Positions 5,752 to 8,522 of a DNA stretch of 8,522 nucleotides are shown in pieces. Each line of letters opens with the position of its first letter. Position 1 is the stretch's first letter. A program made the translations under genes and the position numbers. The notes under the pieces are model-generated. The model did no database searches. It was given only the letters and a program-made list of their open reading frames with translations, and was not told the origin of the DNA. Origin of the DNA: an uncultured Lachnospiraceae bacterium (GTDB lineage: Bacteria; Bacillota; Clostridia; Lachnospirales; Anaerotignaceae); assembly GCA_944384285.1 (NCBI GenBank), contig CALWSX010000185.1:1-8522 (forward strand). The letters run 5' to 3'.

Positions 5752-7116
5752 ATGACCACACCATCCAACAATCTACCTAAACCTACAAAAAAACAATTAT
5801 TAAAATTTATACTCCCATCTCTTTTAGGTATATTAATATTTTTATTTCCTATTTATATAGATGGAAAAGTTGATATACTTATTGGTTTTATTTCAAATGG
5901 CTTAGCAGCTATTATAAAGCCTATTGCACTTCCTCTTATTACCATTTTAGTGTGTATAAGTGCTGTACTTTCTATTCTTGTTAGACTGTTTCCTAACTCT
6001 CGATTTGCAAAAAATTCATATATAAAATCTAATTTTTCATCTTCTAATTTCTATTTAGGAGTAAGAATTATTGCAGCCTGTTTTGTAATTATGTGTTATT
6101 TTAAAATAGGAATACCTCTTGTATATAATGAAGATAATGGAATAATGATGATGGAACTTTTGGGAACATTGATAGCATGGTTCTTTGCTGCTAGTTTTAC
6201 AATGCCGTTATTAATGAACTATGGTATTATGGAATACATCGGTACATTGCTTAAAGATTTTACAAGACCTCTTTTTAAAATTCCGGGAAGATCAACAATT
6301 GACTTGCTTGCATCATGGATAGGAAACTGTAATGTAGGTGTTATTTTAACCTCAAAACAGTATGAAGAAGGGTTTTATAATGCACGTGAAGCAATTACTA
6401 TTGCAACATGTTTCTCTGCAGCATCTTTACCTTTCTGTCTTGTAGTTGCTGCGATGTTAGGTGTTGATGACAATTTTGCAATTTTTTATCTTATACTTGC
6501 CATTGTAGGAGTTATTTCATCTATAATTATGGTTAGAATTCCGCCTATTTCACGTTATCCAAATACTTATTATGAAGCAGTCGGAAAGAAAATTGATGAA
6601 GAAATTCCTGCTGGAGCTAAAAAAACATCATGGGCTCTTCATTTGGCTGTTAAAAAAGCTGAAAGCGGTCCTGATCCAAAGCACATTATTATAGATGGTA
6701 TAAATATGTTTTCAGGCATTATTTTTACATTAACACCAACCGTAATGTGTTATGGTGTAATTGCATGTATTTTTGCAAATGATACACCTTTATTTAACAT
6801 ACTTTCATTACCATTTGGACACTATTTGAACTTATTAGGTTTAGAAGAAGCTTTTGCTGCCGCTCCTGCTACTATTGTAGGATTTACTGATATGATTTTA
6901 CCTGCTGTTTTAGGTGCAAAAATAGCATCTTACGAAACACGTTTTGTAATTGGTATACTTTCATTAGTACAGATTATTTATATGACAGAAGTTGGTACTT
7001 TAATTTTATCATCTAAAATGCCAATTAAATTCCGCGGATTATTGGCTATCTTTTTAAAAAAAACAATTATTTGTTTACCTATAATAGTTTTACTTACAAG
7101 ATTATTCGGCATATAA
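5752..7116 (+). CDS. YjiH-family Gate-domain membrane protein
   Basis: A 454-residue inner-membrane protein that I recognise as the YjiH family with a nucleoside-recognition (Gate) domain. Hydrophobic segments are visible at about residues 18-36, 43-60, 62-79, 102-117, 134-153, 217-236, 243-262, 313-340, 366-386, 395-412 and 429-448. The Gate region includes SWIGNCNVGV (188-197) and the following stretch TSKQYEEGFYNAREA. A charged cytosolic loop lies at about 263-312. Family members are often found beside peptidases, hydantoinases or ureide-degrading enzymes and are presumed transport-related, but substrates are not established. The gene is 27 bases ahead of the PucR-type regulator and probably cotranscribed with it. 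Its base composition is more A+T-rich than the minus-strand cluster. The start is fixed by an upstream in-frame stop, although the Shine-Dalgarno is unusually distant (see 5714-5740). A role as importer or sensor partner for the divergent pathway is inference. Confidence 0.82.
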   Translation: MTTPSNNLPKPTKKQLLKFILPSLLGILIFLFPIYIDGKVDILIGFISNGLAAIIKPIALPLITILVCISAVLSILVRLFPNSRFAKNSYIKSNFSSSNFYLGVRIIAACFVIMCYFKIGIPLVYNEDNGIMMMELLGTLIAWFFAASFTMPLLMNYGIMEYIGTLLKDFTRPLFKIPGRSTIDLLASWIGNCNVGVILTSKQYEEGFYNAREAITIATCFSAASLPFCLVVAAMLGVDDNFAIFYLILAIVGVISSIIMVRIPPISRYPNTYYEAVGKKIDEEIPAGAKKTSWALHLAVKKAESGPDPKHIIIDGINMFSGIIFTLTPTVMCYGVIACIFANDTPLFNILSLPFGHYLNLLGLEEAFAAAPATIVGFTDMILPAVLGAKIASYETRFVIGILSLVQIIYMTEVGTLILSSKMPIKFRGLLAIFLKKTIICLPIIVLLTRLFGI

Positions 7117-7143
7117 TTTTTCCATGATAGGAGATTTTATTTT

Positions 7144-8522
7144 ATGGAATTAAACTTATCAGTTTTACTTGGAATTCCGCCTTTTACAGAAGGATCTACA
7201 TTAACAAAAAATCATGATCCACATGAGCGTATAAAAAGCATAACCGTTATGGACATAATGGATGTTGATTTATGGTGCAAACCACACGAATTGATAATTA
7301 TAGGAAATTTCTTTAAACACAATATTCCTTTAAACTTTTTAGATAGTTTAAAACAAAGAAAATGTGCAGGTATTGTGACAAAAACAAAATTTACATCCTA
7401 TATATCAGACAAATTCATAAAACACGCTGACAGTTTAAAATTACCTATAATAGTTGTACCTGACAGATATAGCTGGAGTGACTTAATGAACCCTGTCAAC
7501 GAAACAATTTTAAGAAACCAGTCTGATAAAATATTAAACATAGAAAAATTCCAATTATTCTTAATTCAAATTTTGCTTAAAGATACATCTTTTAAAGATA
7601 TAGCAAATCAGATTTCTCAGGTTATAAACGCCCCTATAGCCTTAGTTGATATTAATGAATCAATCATTGATAAAAGTGATGATTTCCCTGATATTTCTAT
7701 AAATAATCTTAAGTTTGAAAAATCAAAAAGCTATACACTTATTTCAAATCAGAACGAAGGAAATAACTTGGAAAATTATGTATGGAAATTACAAGATTAT
7801 AATATTTGGTATTTTTCTACATCTGAGTTTGGTATCTTTTTCAGAGGGGTAATGGTATTACTTCCAAAAGAAACGAAGCACATATCCCATTCATTAAATT
7901 TACAAATTGTACTTTTGGTACAGATTATGTTATTAAAATCAAGACTTTTTAAAGATGCATATCAAGATAACTCTCGTATGAAAGAATTGTTTCTTAAGGA
8001 TTTACTTGATAAAAAAGATATTTTATCAACCAACAAATTAAAATACGAAATTGTTTTAGGACATATTTTTGAATCCAGTTACCATTTATGCTGTGTTAAA
8101 ATTTTAGACAAAAACAGTTATAATAAATATTATGGAGATATGGACTTAAAACGATTAGAAACATATTTATTTAACAATATTGATTTTAAAGATAAATTAA
8201 TAATCTTTGATTATGAACATGATCAGTTCTTACTGTTTATAGGTTCATCAATTTCAAATATTCAGCAAAAAATACAGACATTAAATCAACTTTTTAATCG
8301 TTTCTTTAATACACAGTCAATTTATTTAGGAGTATCTCAAAAACATTCTTTAGAAGACTGTAATATATCTCTTAAAGAAGCAAAAGAAGCAGTTAGTATT
8401 GCAATAAAATTAGGTACGAAAAAACATTATCATTTTTACTCAAATTTAGGCTTTTTCAGATTACTAACAAATAAAAACGGTGATTTCGAAACTATCTATT
8501 ACAATGAATTAATAAACACTTT
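7144..8522 (+). CDS. PucR-family transcriptional regulator (3' end outside window)
   Basis: The frame is open from the ATG at 7144 to the end of the window (459 codons) with no stop, so the gene is cut by the window edge, not broken. Residues about 1-120 form the PucR-like N-terminal sensor domain (start 'MELNLSVLLG', then 'IKSITVMDIMD' and 'HELIIIG', ending 'LPIIVVPDRYSWSDLM'). A linker with further predicted sensor structure follows (about 125-290), then the GGDEF-like CdaR-type domain (about 295-430) ending in the family's 'YSNLGFFRLL' motif (432-441). The C-terminal helix-turn-helix expected next would be off the window. An AGGAG (7129-7133) lies ten bases before the ATG, and the YjiH gene ends 27 bases upstream. 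Family members control purine, ureide, sugar-acid or amino-acid catabolism in response to a small ligand; this one may regulate both divergent units. The coding region is strikingly A+T-rich. Confidence 0.88.
   Translation, partial: MELNLSVLLGIPPFTEGSTLTKNHDPHERIKSITVMDIMDVDLWCKPHELIIIGNFFKHNIPLNFLDSLKQRKCAGIVTKTKFTSYISDKFIKHADSLKLPIIVVPDRYSWSDLMNPVNETILRNQSDKILNIEKFQLFLIQILLKDTSFKDIANQISQVINAPIALVDINESIIDKSDDFPDISINNLKFEKSKSYTLISNQNEGNNLENYVWKLQDYNIWYFSTSEFGIFFRGVMVLLPKETKHISHSLNLQIVLLVQIMLLKSRLFKDAYQDNSRMKELFLKDLLDKKDILSTNKLKYEIVLGHIFESSYHLCCVKILDKNSYNKYYGDMDLKRLETYLFNNIDFKDKLIIFDYEHDQFLLFIGSSISNIQQKIQTLNQLFNRFFNTQSIYLGVSQKHSLEDCNISLKEAKEAVSIAIKLGTKKHYHFYSNLGFFRLLTNKNGDFETIYYNELINT

Noticed and set aside
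1..8522. CRISPR array, tRNA, rRNA, insertion sequence or phage element
   Set aside because: No regularly spaced direct repeats, cloverleaf sequences, transposase or integrase motifs, or terminal repeats were seen.

Overview
The window looks like chromosomal DNA of a low-GC, anaerobic Bacillota (Clostridia-like) bacterium. The evidence is the strong A+T bias, AGGAG-type Shine-Dalgarno sequences, Rho-independent terminators, TTGACA/TATAAT-type promoters, and family content (DUF6506, YfcC, YjiH and PucR proteins, D-2-hydroxyacid dehydrogenase) typical of amino-acid- or ureide-degrading gut anaerobes. Genus cannot be assigned from the sequence alone.

Layout. At the left edge is a small DUF6506 gene (28-318, +), probably the last gene of an operon that begins outside the window. 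It is separated by terminator hairpins (415-447 bidirectional; 469-519 for the minus strand) from a four-gene minus-strand cluster read from right to left: an ornithine-carbamoyltransferase-like enzyme (5366-4347), a YfcC/ArcD-type membrane transporter (4265-2745), a guanidino-group-modifying enzyme of the arginine deiminase/DDAH superfamily (2427-1573) and a CtBP-like D-2-hydroxyacid dehydrogenase (1566-574). A 317-bp gap between the transporter and the deiminase holds a candidate internal promoter and three hairpins, including a perfect 15-bp stem. A 385-bp divergent control region (5367-5751) carries promoters in both directions and several inverted repeats. To its right, on the plus strand, are a YjiH-family Gate-domain membrane protein (5752-7116) and a PucR-family regulator (7144 to the window end, truncated).

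How it may work together. The minus cluster resembles an arginine deiminase pathway: deiminase, carbamoyltransferase and antiporter-like carrier. It differs in key ways. The deiminase is not a classical ArcA, no carbamate kinase is present in the window, and a D-2-hydroxyacid dehydrogenase is attached. Most strikingly, the carbamoyltransferase keeps the carbamoyl-phosphate and carboxylate-binding residues but has replaced both residues that hold the ornithine alpha-amino group (Asp to Asn, Ser to Ala). My inference is a variant energy-yielding pathway for a guanidino or ureido carboxylate lacking an alpha-amino group, for example 2-keto- or 2-hydroxy-arginine. The PucR-type regulator and YjiH protein transcribed divergently could be its sensor and accessory transporter. 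Family calls are strong; the pathway is a hypothesis.
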